Origin: Campylobacter subantarcticus LMG 24377
GTDB taxonomy: Bacteria; Campylobacterota; Campylobacteria; Campylobacterales; Campylobacteraceae
NCBI RefSeq assembly: GCF_000816305.1
Contig: NZ_CP007773.1
Coordinates: 930,001-994,000 of the forward strand
DNA length: 64,000 bases
Reading direction: 5' to 3'
Positions 15,849 through 23,316 of the stretch are shown here, piece after piece. Position 1 is the first letter of the stretch, and the number at the start of each line of letters is the position of its first letter. The notes under the pieces were generated by a model. It made no database searches. It was not told the DNA's origin and saw nothing but the letters and a program-made list of their open reading frames with translations. The position numbers and the translations under genes are program-made.

Positions 15849-17002
15849 AATATAGCCTTTTCATAGCTAAGTTCAAAACTAATTTTTGCAAACTCATCAT
15901 CAGCTATTATTATGTTTGCTAAAGGTAATTCTTGCTCTTCTTCATTTATAATTTTTTCTTTAATGCTTAAAATTTCACTTTTATAAACCCCATCTTGATG
16001 TAAGCATTTATAAATAAATCCCAGTGCTAAATCTACACTTAAATCAAAATCACTTTGTAAGGCATTGATTTTTTCGCTAATTTCATTAGCACGACTTAAT
16101 TCTAAAAGCAAAAGTTTAGCTTCTATAATAAACTCTCTTTTCTTAGCTAACTCCACGCTTACTTCATCAGTTAAAGGTCTTCTTTCATCTGCACTTAAAT
16201 ACTCTTTAACCACATCAACACTTGCTTTATCTTCACTTTTAATAATAACTCTTACTTTTCCTGCTCCATTGTTTAAAGCTTTAATTGAAGCTACTTTGGC
16301 ACTTGCACTTAAAGCATGATAGATATATCCTTTTTCACTTCCTGCTGTTGAAAATCTATGCACACTCATTACAGCTCTTTCTCTTAAGGCTTCATCACTT
16401 TCTTCACTGGCTCCACCACTAAAACTTTCAAGTTGTTTTATTTTAGTTACAAAAGGCAGTGGGGTTTGCAAAAACTCGGTTTTACTTTCTTTACTTTGCA
16501 CAAACTCATCAAGTTCTAAAATACCTTGTGCTTTGTTTTGTCCTTTTTTGATTATCACCTCTTCTTTTAAGGTGGCAATATCAGCATTTTCATTGGAAAA
16601 AATTGCACCCTTTGGAATGATTACATCATAAGTAAGTAAAGTATTTAATTCAAACTCTACTTTGGCTGTTGGTTTAACCCCTTTAAGCCTTTGTATCAAA
16701 TAGCCATTTGCTACTACATTATCTAAATCACTTCCACTAGCATAATGTAAATATGTAGCCTTTATTGCTTCATTAATTCTTGCTCTAATTATCATTTCTC
16801 TATAAGCAAGTGCTTCTAATACAGCCTTAAAAGGATCTGATTCTAAAAGCTCTACATTTTCATTTAAAAAGCTTTTAAAAAGCTCTTCAAGATCTTTTAA
16901 AATCTTTTCAAAATCAAGCTCTTCTATGATTTTTGGATAAGGAATATCTTTTAAAAAGCTTTGTTTAAAGTATGCATTATTAGCGTTTAAAATTTCACTC
17001 AT
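15845..17002 (-). CDS. Baseplate assembly protein J (P2 gpJ-like)
   Basis: 385 residues of the baseplate J family. The signature is visible as Y-R-E-M-I-I-R-A-R-I-N-E-A near residue 68, the S-G-S-D-L-D-N-V-V region, and S-D-E-A-L-R-E-R near 200. It forms the baseplate wedge with W and I. It overlaps both neighbours by four bases, showing a tightly coupled operon. Confidence 0.9.
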   Translation of the reverse strand: MSEILNANNAYFKQSFLKDIPYPKIIEELDFEKILKDLEELFKSFLNENVELLESDPFKAVLEALAYREMIIRARINEAIKATYLHYASGSDLDNVVANGYLIQRLKGVKPTAKVEFELNTLLTYDVIIPKGAIFSNENADIATLKEEVIIKKGQNKAQGILELDEFVQSKESKTEFLQTPLPFVTKIKQLESFSGGASEESDEALRERAVMSVHRFSTAGSEKGYIYHALSASAKVASIKALNNGAGKVRVIIKSEDKASVDVVKEYLSADERRPLTDEVSVELAKKREFIIEAKLLLLELSRANEISEKINALQSDFDLSVDLALGFIYKCLHQDGVYKSEILSIKEKIINEEEQELPLANIIIADDEFAKISFELSYEKAIL

Positions 17003-17301
17003 TTGCTAAGCTCCACTTTTAAATCCTGATAATTTTCAAAAAGCAAGGTAATGTTTAATTTATTATCTTTGCAATCATTAAGTCTTACGCCTTTTAGTTT
17101 TACTCTTTTTTCCCACTTTGAAATAGCCTCTGCTGTATATCTAGTAAGTTTGATTTTAAAATCATCATCAATTTTTCTATCTATTAATGTATAAAGCAAA
17201 GAACCATACTCAGGTCTCATTACTCTTGAACCCAAAGGAGTGATTAAAATGTCTTTAACACTTTCTTCAATGCTAACCATAAATTTCATTCTATACTCCA
17301 C
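16999..17301 (-). CDS. Baseplate wedge protein W (gp25/GPW family)
   Basis: 100 residues of the gpW/gp25 family: S-I-E-E-S-V-K-D-I-L-I-T-P-L-G-S-R and R-P-E-Y-G-S-L-L-Y near the N-terminus. It acts in baseplate wedge assembly, and related T6SS TssE proteins share this fold. It overlaps the 70-residue gene upstream by 16 bases and gpJ downstream by 4. Confidence 0.9.
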   Translation of the reverse strand: MEYRMKFMVSIEESVKDILITPLGSRVMRPEYGSLLYTLIDRKIDDDFKIKLTRYTAEAISKWEKRVKLKGVRLNDCKDNKLNITLLFENYQDLKVELSK

Positions 17302-17498
17302 TTACCACCATCTACTGTGTCAATTGCTTTGGCATTTTCTTTAATTTCTTCTACAATAGCTGCAGCTAAGGCTCTTAAAAATGGCATAGAATATCTTCTA
17401 TATCCTCTGCCATTATCTTCATCTTCTACTCTTGAATAACCTTGATCTTGTAAATGATTTTCCATTTTAGAAACTAAAGAGCCTTGTGAAATTGCCAT
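17286..17498 (-). CDS. Small baseplate-operon protein, 70 aa
   Basis: Not recognised. It is a charged small protein with a helical C-terminus (A-L-A-A-A-I-V-E-E-I-K). The stop of gpV and the start of this gene share bases, and its end overlaps the gpW-like gene, so it is fixed inside the baseplate operon. Similar small genes occur at this place in Campylobacter Mu-like prophages. A structural or assembly role is likely but unproven. Confidence 0.6.
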   Translation of the reverse strand: MAISQGSLVSKMENHLQDQGYSRVEDEDNGRGYRRYSMPFLRALAAAIVEEIKENAKAIDTVDGGKWSIE

Positions 17499-17995
17499 TA
17501 GATTTTACTCCTTGTATTGCTTGAACCATGTGGATGTGGACTTCCTGTAAAAGCACAAATACATTCAGTAGTTACCACACCTTCACCATTAAGTCCTAAA
17601 TCAATACTAGGACTATCAACTAAAACTTTTTCTGCTTTAATATGTGCATTAATACAAGTAATGTTTATATCTTTAGTTACATCAAGCTTTAAAGTGCTAC
17701 TTTTAGAGTTATATTCTAGGTGTGTTCCATCTTCAAAGTCTATATTAAAAGTATTAGTATCTGTGTTTTTTGCTTTGTGTTTTTCTTGATAAAGTCCGCG
17801 TAAAATTACACCTGAATTTAAATCTCCACGCACAGGCATTACTAAAACTTGCTCTCCTATTCTTAAAGGTGAAAAGCTCACTGCGTAAGAATTTGAAAAA
17901 GCTTGAAAAACACTTAAAAAATCAGTTACCATTTCTCCAATAGCAACTTTTGCTTTATTGTCTTTAATGTCGCAAATAATGCCAAGCTCATTCAT
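17498..17995 (-). CDS. Baseplate spike protein V (P2 gpV-like)
   Basis: 165 residues with an N-terminal OB-like domain (R-I-G-E-Q-V-L-V-M-P-V-R-G-D), a repetitive beta-helix middle and a C-terminal H-P-H-G motif. In P2 gpV the spike apex binds an iron ion through H-X-H residues, which P-H-P-H-G would provide. It punctures the outer membrane on contraction. It overlaps the holin-like gene upstream by four bases. Confidence 0.85.
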   Translation of the reverse strand: MNELGIICDIKDNKAKVAIGEMVTDFLSVFQAFSNSYAVSFSPLRIGEQVLVMPVRGDLNSGVILRGLYQEKHKAKNTDTNTFNIDFEDGTHLEYNSKSSTLKLDVTKDINITCINAHIKAEKVLVDSPSIDLGLNGEGVVTTECICAFTGSPHPHGSSNTRSKI

Positions 17996-18306
17996 AGTTT
18001 TTCTACTTTCTTGCTTATTATTTTTTCTACAAGCTGTTCTATTTTAAGTAATGCATCTGTTCCCATGTAAGCTGCAAATCCACCCATAGCAACGCTAAGT
18101 TTTATGCCAAAATTTAAATAACTTACAATTTCAAAAACTAAGTATGCTACAAACATAGATCCAAGCATACCTTTTAAAAAGAGTATAAACTTGCCTTTTA
18201 TGTTAAGCTCTTTACTTAGCTTGTTTTTCGTTACTATTCCTACAAGTCCTGCTATAAAGCTTACTATCATTAAAACTATATATACAAAAATATCTTCTAA
18301 CTTCAT
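17992..18306 (-). CDS. Putative holin, 104 aa
   Basis: Three hydrophobic segments (residues ~6-25, 40-62 and 68-86) and a charged C-terminus (K-I-I-S-K-K-V-E-K-L), the layout of class I-like phage holins. AAGGAACTAGC precedes the ATG. It lies between the spanin-like pair and the baseplate operon, a few kilobases from the endolysin. It would time lysis by forming inner-membrane holes. Membrane topology and position support this; there is no specific sequence signature. Confidence 0.65.
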   Translation of the reverse strand: MKLEDIFVYIVLMIVSFIAGLVGIVTKNKLSKELNIKGKFILFLKGMLGSMFVAYLVFEIVSYLNFGIKLSVAMGGFAAYMGTDALLKIEQLVEKIISKKVEKL

Positions 18307-18309
18307 GTG

Positions 18310-18408
18310 CTAGTTCCTTGTAAGAATTTCAATCAAATAAAATAACGCTAAAGCAAAGCTAGAAAACAAAGAAGCAATGCTAAGTTCAATAACTAGTTTC
18401 ATTTTCAT
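18310..18408 (-). CDS. 32-residue single-transmembrane peptide in the lysis cassette
   Basis: ATG 18408 to TAG 18310 encodes a Met-Lys start, a ~24-residue hydrophobic helix (L-S-I-A-S-L-F-S-S-F-A-L-A-L-F-Y-L-I) and a short charged end. GGATGGG lies just upstream. The gene overlaps the 3' end of the Rz1-like gene in another frame and ends 3 bases before the holin start, so translation looks coupled. It could be a small holin, an antiholin or a coupling leader. Confidence 0.5.
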   Translation of the reverse strand: MKMKLVIELSIASLFSSFALALFYLIEILTRN

Positions 18409-18634
18409 CCCATCCTGTGCAAGTTTTAGCAATACTTTCAATCTCTAAATAATATTTGCTAAGTTCTTTTGCACTAGCTAAATCACCCTTGTTTAAAGGT
18501 TTTAAAGGAAGCTTTAAAGGACATTTAACAGGTATTTTAACCTCGCTAAATTCAGTTTTAATCAAAATATCCTTGCTAGCACAAGCACTTAAAACAAAAG
18601 GAAGGATTAATAGTTTTATATAAAGAATTCTCAT
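18386..18634 (-). CDS. Rz1-like outer-membrane lipoprotein (o-spanin candidate)
   Basis: 82 residues with a signal peptide and lipobox L-S-A-C (cleavage before Cys ~18), then a Pro-containing short mature part (K-C-P-L-K-L-P-L-K-P-L). Its start overlaps the Rz-like stop by ATGA. With the upstream gene it forms a two-component spanin that fuses inner and outer membranes in the last step of lysis. The identity rests on lipobox, size and arrangement. Confidence 0.75.
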   Translation of the reverse strand: MRILYIKLLILPFVLSACASKDILIKTEFSEVKIPVKCPLKLPLKPLNKGDLASAKELSKYYLEIESIAKTCTGWDENETSY

Positions 18635-18966
18635 TGCTTGCTACCTAAGATATTAAAAAGCTCCTTATAAGCATTAAGCTTACTTTGACAGCTTTCATCC
18701 TTGATAAAAACCTTATCAACCTTTAAAACTTCTTTTAAAACCTCTTTGGGTTTTAACTCTATTTTTAATTTTTCAATAGCTTTGTTTTGCTCTTTTAACT
18801 TATCTTTAAATACATTTATTTCACTATTTAAATGCAAAGACTTGAGTTTTAAATTTTCATTTTCTAAAGTTAGAGTATGGTTTTTAAAAAACAAAAAAGA
18901 ACTTAAAACAACTAAGGCAAAAATAGCTATTTTTTCAAAACCAAATAATTTAGATATATCAAGCAT
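18631..18966 (-). CDS. Rz-like inner-membrane spanin candidate
   Basis: 111 residues: an N-terminal signal-anchor (I-A-I-F-A-L-V-V-L-S-S-F-L-F-F), then a long coiled coil (residues ~35-80, heptad-like L-E-N-E-N-L-K-L-K-S-L) in the periplasm. It starts nine bases after the endolysin stop and overlaps the lipoprotein gene by four bases. This fits an i-spanin. Confidence 0.75.
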   Translation of the reverse strand: MLDISKLFGFEKIAIFALVVLSSFLFFKNHTLTLENENLKLKSLHLNSEINVFKDKLKEQNKAIEKLKIELKPKEVLKEVLKVDKVFIKDESCQSKLNAYKELFNILGSKQ

Positions 18967-18975
18967 TTTAAACCT

Positions 18976-19365
18976 TTAAGCATAAGTCCATCTTGCTTTT
19001 TTGCCACGCGTATCAATATGCACAAAACCTGCATAAGAATTATCAAAATTATGTTTTATAGCAATCCCTAAACCTCTCTCGCCAAAACTATCTAAAACAT
19101 ATTGATGAACTTCCTCTGTTTTAACACCCTTAACTACAAAATCTACTGCACTGCCAATAGTATGTTGAGATTTTGGAGCACCACCCACTTTAGTATTATA
19201 TTCAGGGCAACGATATGGACTATTTATAATTAAAGGTGAGTTAAAATGCTCCCTTATTTGACAAAGAATATCCACAAGCTCATCACTTGGTACACCTTTT
19301 GGCAGTTGGCACTTTCCACATCTACATTTAAACTCATCAAGTTTAAAATAAGGGTTTGCTTTCAT
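18976..19365 (-). CDS. Endolysin, peptidase M15-type
   Basis: 129 residues of the M15 (D-Ala-D-Ala/VanY-like zinc peptidase) family: S-Q-H-T-I-G-S-A-V-D-F gives His and Asp ligands and H-I-D near residue 117 gives the second His. The Cys-rich N-terminus (F-K-C-R-C-G-K-C) is seen in phage M15 endolysins. It cleaves peptidoglycan peptides. It is the first gene of the minus-strand late block (AAGGAGAAGAAA upstream). There is no signal peptide, so it would need the holin. Confidence 0.85.
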   Translation of the reverse strand: MKANPYFKLDEFKCRCGKCQLPKGVPSDELVDILCQIREHFNSPLIINSPYRCPEYNTKVGGAPKSQHTIGSAVDFVVKGVKTEEVHQYVLDSFGERGLGIAIKHNFDNSYAGFVHIDTRGKKARWTYA

Positions 19366-19514
19366 TTTCTTCTCCTTTGAATTGCTGCAAGTTTAATAAA
19401 AAAGGATCTTTAAAAAATAGAAAAAAATTGTGCTAAAACATTTGTGCAAAAATCATTATTTGAAAGTAAAAAACTCTCATTCTAAAATGCCATCAATTTT
19501 TTATAAGGAAACAA
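19366..19514. promoter_or_regulatory. Divergent late control region
   Basis: 149 bases separate the divergent lysis/tail (minus) and head (plus) blocks. The stretch is A/T-rich with several A-tracts and TATAAGGA near 19502 before the plus-strand start. Late promoters that answer a Mor/C-type activator should lie here. I see no clear -35/-10 pair or operator. Confidence 0.35.
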
Positions 19515-19949
19515 ATGCTTAAAGAATTTGAAGTTGAGCTTTTAAAATTACTTGAAGATTTTAATATCAGAGCATATTTAGGGGAATTTGAAAACACTCA
19601 AAATATAGCAACTTGCATCAATGGTTTAGAAGCTTCGCTTTTGCTTGATTTTGAAGGAGAAAGCTATAAAGATTTAGAAAATAAAATAGGCACTTGGAAA
19701 CTTTATATTTTAACTCACACTAAATCAAAAACATCCAAACATAGAATAGATGCAAAACATAAATTATTTGACACTATAGAAAGCGTTGATAAGGTGCTTT
19801 TAAATGCAGAACTTAATAATGGCTTTAGAGTAGAGTTAAAAGATCTTAAAAAGATTTATGAAGGAGTTAGTGATCATGGTTATTTAAGTATTTATGCAAG
19901 AACTTTGCAAAGTTGTTTTTTGCCAAAAAATGATTTTTTAAGGATTTAA
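19515..19949 (+). CDS. Mu gp37-like phage protein (DUF1834)
   Basis: 144 residues resembling the Mu gp37/DUF1834 family (neck/tail-completion region): L-G-E-F-E-N, a middle of strands (K-L-Y-I-L-T-H-T) and G-F-R-V-E-L-K-D-L. In Mu it follows gp36 and precedes tail genes. Here it opens the plus-strand head block in front of the protease gene, so module order is shuffled. The family call is moderate. Confidence 0.55.
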   Translation: MLKEFEVELLKLLEDFNIRAYLGEFENTQNIATCINGLEASLLLDFEGESYKDLENKIGTWKLYILTHTKSKTSKHRIDAKHKLFDTIESVDKVLLNAELNNGFRVELKDLKKIYEGVSDHGYLSIYARTLQSCFLPKNDFLRI

Positions 19950-19950
19950 A

Positions 19951-20772
19951 GTGCTTTTTATAAATAAAGAAAATTTAGTTGAAGTAAGCAGTGATAAGCC
20001 TATAAAAGTAGCAATCAAGGGTGAGTGGAAAGGACATAATAATGGTAGATTTAAGGTGGATGATAAAGATTTAGAATCTATGATTAATAATTTTAATCAA
20101 AAAAAGATTGATTTGGTTATTGATTATGAGCACCAAAGTTTGAAAAATAAAAAAGCTCCAGCTGCAGGTTGGATTAAAGAGCTTTACTTAGAAAATGATG
20201 CCTTAATGGCTAAGGCTGAATTTAACGAAGAAGCTAAAAAATATATATCAAATAAGCAATACCGCTATTTATCCCCTGTGTTTGAATTTAATGCAAAAGA
20301 CAATAAAAGTGGAGAACTAGTAAGAGCTAAGCTTCACTCAGTCGCACTAACAAATACGCCATTTATTGATGAGCTAGGAGAACTCATTGCAAACAAAAAC
20401 AATATTCATCAAAACAAAGGAGAGAGAATGGATGAAAAAATTAAAGAGTTAGAATCTCAAATTATAGCTTTAAAAGATGAGAGCAACTTACTGAAAAAAG
20501 AAAATGAGGACTTAAAAAAACAAAACGAAGAAAGCGTTAAAAACTTGGCGAGTTCTTTAGTTGATAATGCTTTAAGCACTGGCAAAATTGCGAATTGTCA
20601 AAAAGAATGGGCATTAACTTATGCTTGTAAAGATTTAGAGGGCTTTAAAAGTTTTTTAAATACTAATAATACCCAAGCTAACGCACAAATTCCAAAAAAT
20701 AATCTTTTTGCAAACAAAAACACAGCAAAAACTAGTGAGCTTGATGTTGTAAAAATGATGTTAGGAGATTAA
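19951..20772 (+). CDS. Prohead protease/scaffold fusion (Mu gpI-like)
   Basis: 273 residues. Residues 1-145 match Mu-like protease I (phage gp32): V-I-D-Y-E-H-Q-S near residue 57, A-P-A-A-G-W-I-K, R-Y-L-S-P and L-H-S-V-A-L-T-N-T-P. Residues ~160-210 are a coiled coil typical of scaffolds. GTG 19951 is preceded by AAGGATTTAAA. It cleaves the scaffold and capsid during head maturation. See the internal start at 20428. Confidence 0.85.
   Translation: MLFINKENLVEVSSDKPIKVAIKGEWKGHNNGRFKVDDKDLESMINNFNQKKIDLVIDYEHQSLKNKKAPAAGWIKELYLENDALMAKAEFNEEAKKYISNKQYRYLSPVFEFNAKDNKSGELVRAKLHSVALTNTPFIDELGELIANKNNIHQNKGERMDEKIKELESQIIALKDESNLLKKENEDLKKQNEESVKNLASSLVDNALSTGKIANCQKEWALTYACKDLEGFKSFLNTNNTQANAQIPKNNLFANKNTAKTSELDVVKMMLGD
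20428..20772 (+). CDS. Scaffold protein from in-frame internal start (Mu gpZ-like)
   Basis: An in-frame ATG at codon 160 of the protease gene is preceded by AAAGGAGAGAGA, the best ribosome site in this block. The product (114 residues) is exactly the coiled-coil plus C-terminal part. Mu makes scaffold Z from an internal start of gene I in the same way, so the site is very likely used. Confidence 0.7.
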   Translation: MDEKIKELESQIIALKDESNLLKKENEDLKKQNEESVKNLASSLVDNALSTGKIANCQKEWALTYACKDLEGFKSFLNTNNTQANAQIPKNNLFANKNTAKTSELDVVKMMLGD

Positions 20773-20774
20773 AA

Positions 20775-21287
20775 ATGGCTAGAGCTAAAAAAGAAACTAA
20801 AAAGTTAGAAAATGAAGACTTGCCTGAAACTTTGTCTTTAGAAGATGAGAGTTCAAGCAATGAAGAGGCTGTGAGTGAAAATGAAACCGCTAAGGAACTA
20901 ATAAACGAAAAAGGAGAAGAAATGCCATCAAAGGTCACACCAAAAAGTTTAAGTAATGATCCTTTAATTGCTATGCCAAAAAGCCTTGAAAGTTTTATCA
21001 ATAAAGATTTACTTTCAATCAATGCAAAAGTTGAACTTGAAACTAATGAAAGCTTGGCTCTTGGAACGCTTTTAATCAGCGAAGATTTTGGAGAAAGCTT
21101 TAAAAAATGTCCAGATGAAGATATTAGTGCAAAAGAAAATATTAAATTAGCAATGCTTAAAGATCACGCTCTAAGCTCTGGAGTTTATGGGGTTTTATTA
21201 GCAGGAGAAATCAATTTAAAAGGTGTTCATGCAAGTGCACTTAAAAAAGCTTTTATGCAAAATTTAATTATCAATAATAAGGAGTAA
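20775..21287 (+). CDS. Putative head decoration protein (lambda gpD-like C-terminus)
   Basis: 170 residues. The N-terminal ~65 residues are highly charged and low-complexity (Glu/Ser-rich). The C-terminal part fits phage head decoration proteins: L-A-L-G-T-L-L, then D-H-A-L-S-S-G-V-Y-G-V-L-L-A-G-E-I-N and A-L-K-K-A-F. It stands between scaffold and major capsid, the place of gpD in lambda-type heads. The charged N-terminal arm is longer than usual for the family. Confidence 0.6.
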   Translation: MARAKKETKKLENEDLPETLSLEDESSSNEEAVSENETAKELINEKGEEMPSKVTPKSLSNDPLIAMPKSLESFINKDLLSINAKVELETNESLALGTLLISEDFGESFKKCPDEDISAKENIKLAMLKDHALSSGVYGVLLAGEINLKGVHASALKKAFMQNLIINNKE

Positions 21288-21289
21288 AA

Positions 21290-22267
21290 ATGGATTTAGA
21301 GCAACTTTTGGAACTTTTTTCAAGCACAAAAGTAACTGAAGTTATCAATCAAACTAAAGCTTCACCTCGCTTTGTAAGCGATACTTTTTTTAAGGATAAA
21401 ATACCAAGCCTTGAGAGCACCGTAAGAGTTGAAATTATAAAAGGTGCTGGAATTGTGTTAAATAGCATTTCAGATAATGGGGAACATTCTTTAGAAAATA
21501 CCAAAGATGCTTTTATTTTAAATATACCTTTACCACGCTTTGCATTAGCAAAAAGAATCAGTGCAAGTGAGATTAATTCTTTAAGGTCTTTGGCTTTGCA
21601 AGAAGCTCAGGCTAAAAGCTTAAGTGGGGCTCTTGGGGTTTTGGTTAAAGAAATGAAAGAAAGCTTTAACACTACACTTGAATATATGGCAAACGGTGCT
21701 TTATTTGGCAAGATTTTAGATGGCAAAGGAAATGTGCTTTTTGACTTTGGCAGCACAAGCAAGAAAGTTGTTAGCGTTAAAAAAGACGGGAGTGTGACTT
21801 TAGGCAGTGTTTGTGATTCAATTGATACGGCAATTATTGATGAATTTGGAACAAGTACTGATTATGAAGTGCTTTGTGGAAATGAACTTTTTGCGGCTAT
21901 TTCTAATTTAGCCTTAAGCGAAGATCTTTATAAAAATCATCTTGCAATTAGGGATGATAAAGATAAGTCCTTAATTTTATATGGGGCTAAATATCGCCGC
22001 TATAGTGCAAAATATAAAAATACAAATGGAAAAAGCGTTGAATTTTTAAAAGGCACTGAGGGTATGGTTGTACCAAAGGATAATTCTAATCGTATTTATT
22101 ATACAAGAGCAAACCATACTGATGCTTTAGGAAAAGCACCAAGTTTAATGTTTGTTTCAAAACCTGAAATTTTACCTCGCGGTGCTGGAATTGAAATCGT
22201 AGGCGAAATGAGAGCTATGCCAGTTTGCACCAGACCAAATGGGCTTATTAAGCTTGTTTTAGAATAA
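21290..22267 (+). CDS. Major capsid protein (lambda E-like family)
   Basis: 325 residues of the phage major capsid E family: F-F-K-D-K-I-P near residue 38, R-F-A-L-A-K-R-I-S, then F-G-T-S-T-D-Y-E-V-L-C-G and the C-terminal P-R-G-A-G-I-E-I-V-G-E-M-R segment. It forms the icosahedral shell. It is unlike Mu's own capsid gpT, so the head module comes from a different source than the packaging genes. AAGGAG lies before ATG. Confidence 0.85.
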   Translation: MDLEQLLELFSSTKVTEVINQTKASPRFVSDTFFKDKIPSLESTVRVEIIKGAGIVLNSISDNGEHSLENTKDAFILNIPLPRFALAKRISASEINSLRSLALQEAQAKSLSGALGVLVKEMKESFNTTLEYMANGALFGKILDGKGNVLFDFGSTSKKVVSVKKDGSVTLGSVCDSIDTAIIDEFGTSTDYEVLCGNELFAAISNLALSEDLYKNHLAIRDDKDKSLILYGAKYRRYSAKYKNTNGKSVEFLKGTEGMVVPKDNSNRIYYTRANHTDALGKAPSLMFVSKPEILPRGAGIEIVGEMRAMPVCTRPNGLIKLVLE

Positions 22268-22277
22268 AACGCACAAT

Positions 22278-22314
22278 TTTAGCTTTAAAAGCAAAAAATG
22301 CTTTTAAAGCTAAA
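22278..22314. other. Perfect 15-bp hairpin after the capsid gene
   Basis: TTTAGCTTTAAAAGC (22278-22292) pairs perfectly with GCTTTTAAAGCTAAA (22300-22314) over a 7-base loop. It lies 11 bases after the capsid stop. It lacks a downstream T-run on the plus strand, so it may stabilise the capsid mRNA 3' end or attenuate rather than stop transcription. Confidence 0.65.
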
Positions 22315-22340
22315 AAGATATTGGAAAATTATTTTAAACG

Positions 22341-22365
22341 ATTTTAACCATATTTTAACCATATT
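22341..22365 (+). repeat. Short tandem repeat TTTTAACCATA
   Basis: Two tandem copies of an 11-base unit (TTTTAACCATA, then TTTTAACCATA with a trailing T) lie in the gap before the gp36-like gene. They could be a promoter element or a protein-binding site; nothing more can be said. Confidence 0.4.
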
Positions 22366-22382
22366 AAAAAAAGGTTTTTAAA

Positions 22383-22841
22383 ATGAATTATCAAGACACT
22401 TTAAAAGAAGAACTTATCACAGAAACTAAAATGCATCTTTCTATAATAGATGAAAAAGATTTGATAAAAGAGTTAAGCGTTCATGCCATAGCAGAGCTTA
22501 GCGATTTAAACGCTGATGGAGTTTGTGATAAAGAAGTAATTGATGATGCCATTAATGATGCACAAAGTTATATTGCAAGTTTTATAAAGATACCTAATAA
22601 ACCAACTCCTCTTTTAAAAGATATTTGTGTAAAGCTTACAATTATGGAGCTAAAACGCCGTAATGATTTTCCAAAGGAAAGTTTGAATGAAATTATAGAA
22701 TGGGCAAATGATTTGCTTTTAAAAATGGCTAATAAAAAAATTCCAACTGAAATTGATGAAGATGATTTTATTCCACAAAACAAAGCTAGGGCGTTTAAAC
22801 ACAAAAGAAGAAGAATGGATTTAAGGAGTATAAATGGCTAG
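22383..22841 (+). CDS. Mu gp36-like head-tail adaptor (DUF1320)
   Basis: 152 residues. The family pattern is visible: I-A-E-L-S-D-L-N-A-D-G-V-C-D-K-E-V-I-D-D-A-I-N-D-A-Q-S-Y-I, a helical bundle ending in basic residues (F-K-H-K-R-R-R-M). DUF1320/gp36 proteins act at the head-tail connector. It overlaps the next gene by eight bases. Confidence 0.8.
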   Translation: MNYQDTLKEELITETKMHLSIIDEKDLIKELSVHAIAELSDLNADGVCDKEVIDDAINDAQSYIASFIKIPNKPTPLLKDICVKLTIMELKRRNDFPKESLNEIIEWANDLLLKMANKKIPTEIDEDDFIPQNKARAFKHKRRRMDLRSING

Positions 22842-23316
22842 CAATGAGATCAAAGAGCTTGCAAAAGAACTATACATTGCAGGTTTTGATATTTTTAAAA
22901 TTGCAAAAATTTTAAACCGCAATGAAAAAACAATTAGAAATTATAAAGCTAAAGATGGAGATTGGGATAAGGTTAAAACTAGTCTTTTAACTTCAAAAAT
23001 TAAAGATAAGGAAAGTGCATCTTTATATGAAAGCTTTACAGATCAAATGTTTCGTGCGATTGAAAATATCAATTCTGATGAAAAAATGAATGCTGAGAAA
23101 AAAACTGAAGCTATCGCAAGAATAGGCGATAGTTTTTCAAAAATGAGAAAAGTAGCAAGACTTGAAGATCCAAGTACTTATCGTTTAAATGTCGCTAAAA
23201 AAGTAGTTGAAATCATAATAAGCCATTTGAAAAACGATAAAGATTGTGTGAGCAAATTAGTATTGCTTTTAGAAAGTGGCGTGATAGAAAAAGAAATCTT
23301 AGCAATGGATGAGTAA
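22834..23316 (+). CDS. Terminase small subunit-like (Mu gp27, DUF1804)
   Basis: 160 residues. An N-terminal helix-turn-helix (I-A-K-I-L-N-R-N-E-K-T-I-R-N-Y-K) is followed by a long helical part (residues 70-150). It is immediately upstream of and overlapping the terminase large subunit (TAATG). DNA binding at the packaging site is the likely job. Confidence 0.75.
   Translation: MASNEIKELAKELYIAGFDIFKIAKILNRNEKTIRNYKAKDGDWDKVKTSLLTSKIKDKESASLYESFTDQMFRAIENINSDEKMNAEKKTEAIARIGDSFSKMRKVARLEDPSTYRLNVAKKVVEIIISHLKNDKDCVSKLVLLLESGVIEKEILAMDE

Noticed and set aside
22341-22365. Beginning of a CRISPR array
   Set aside because: Two 11-base copies directly adjacent, with no spacers and no cas genes anywhere in the window.
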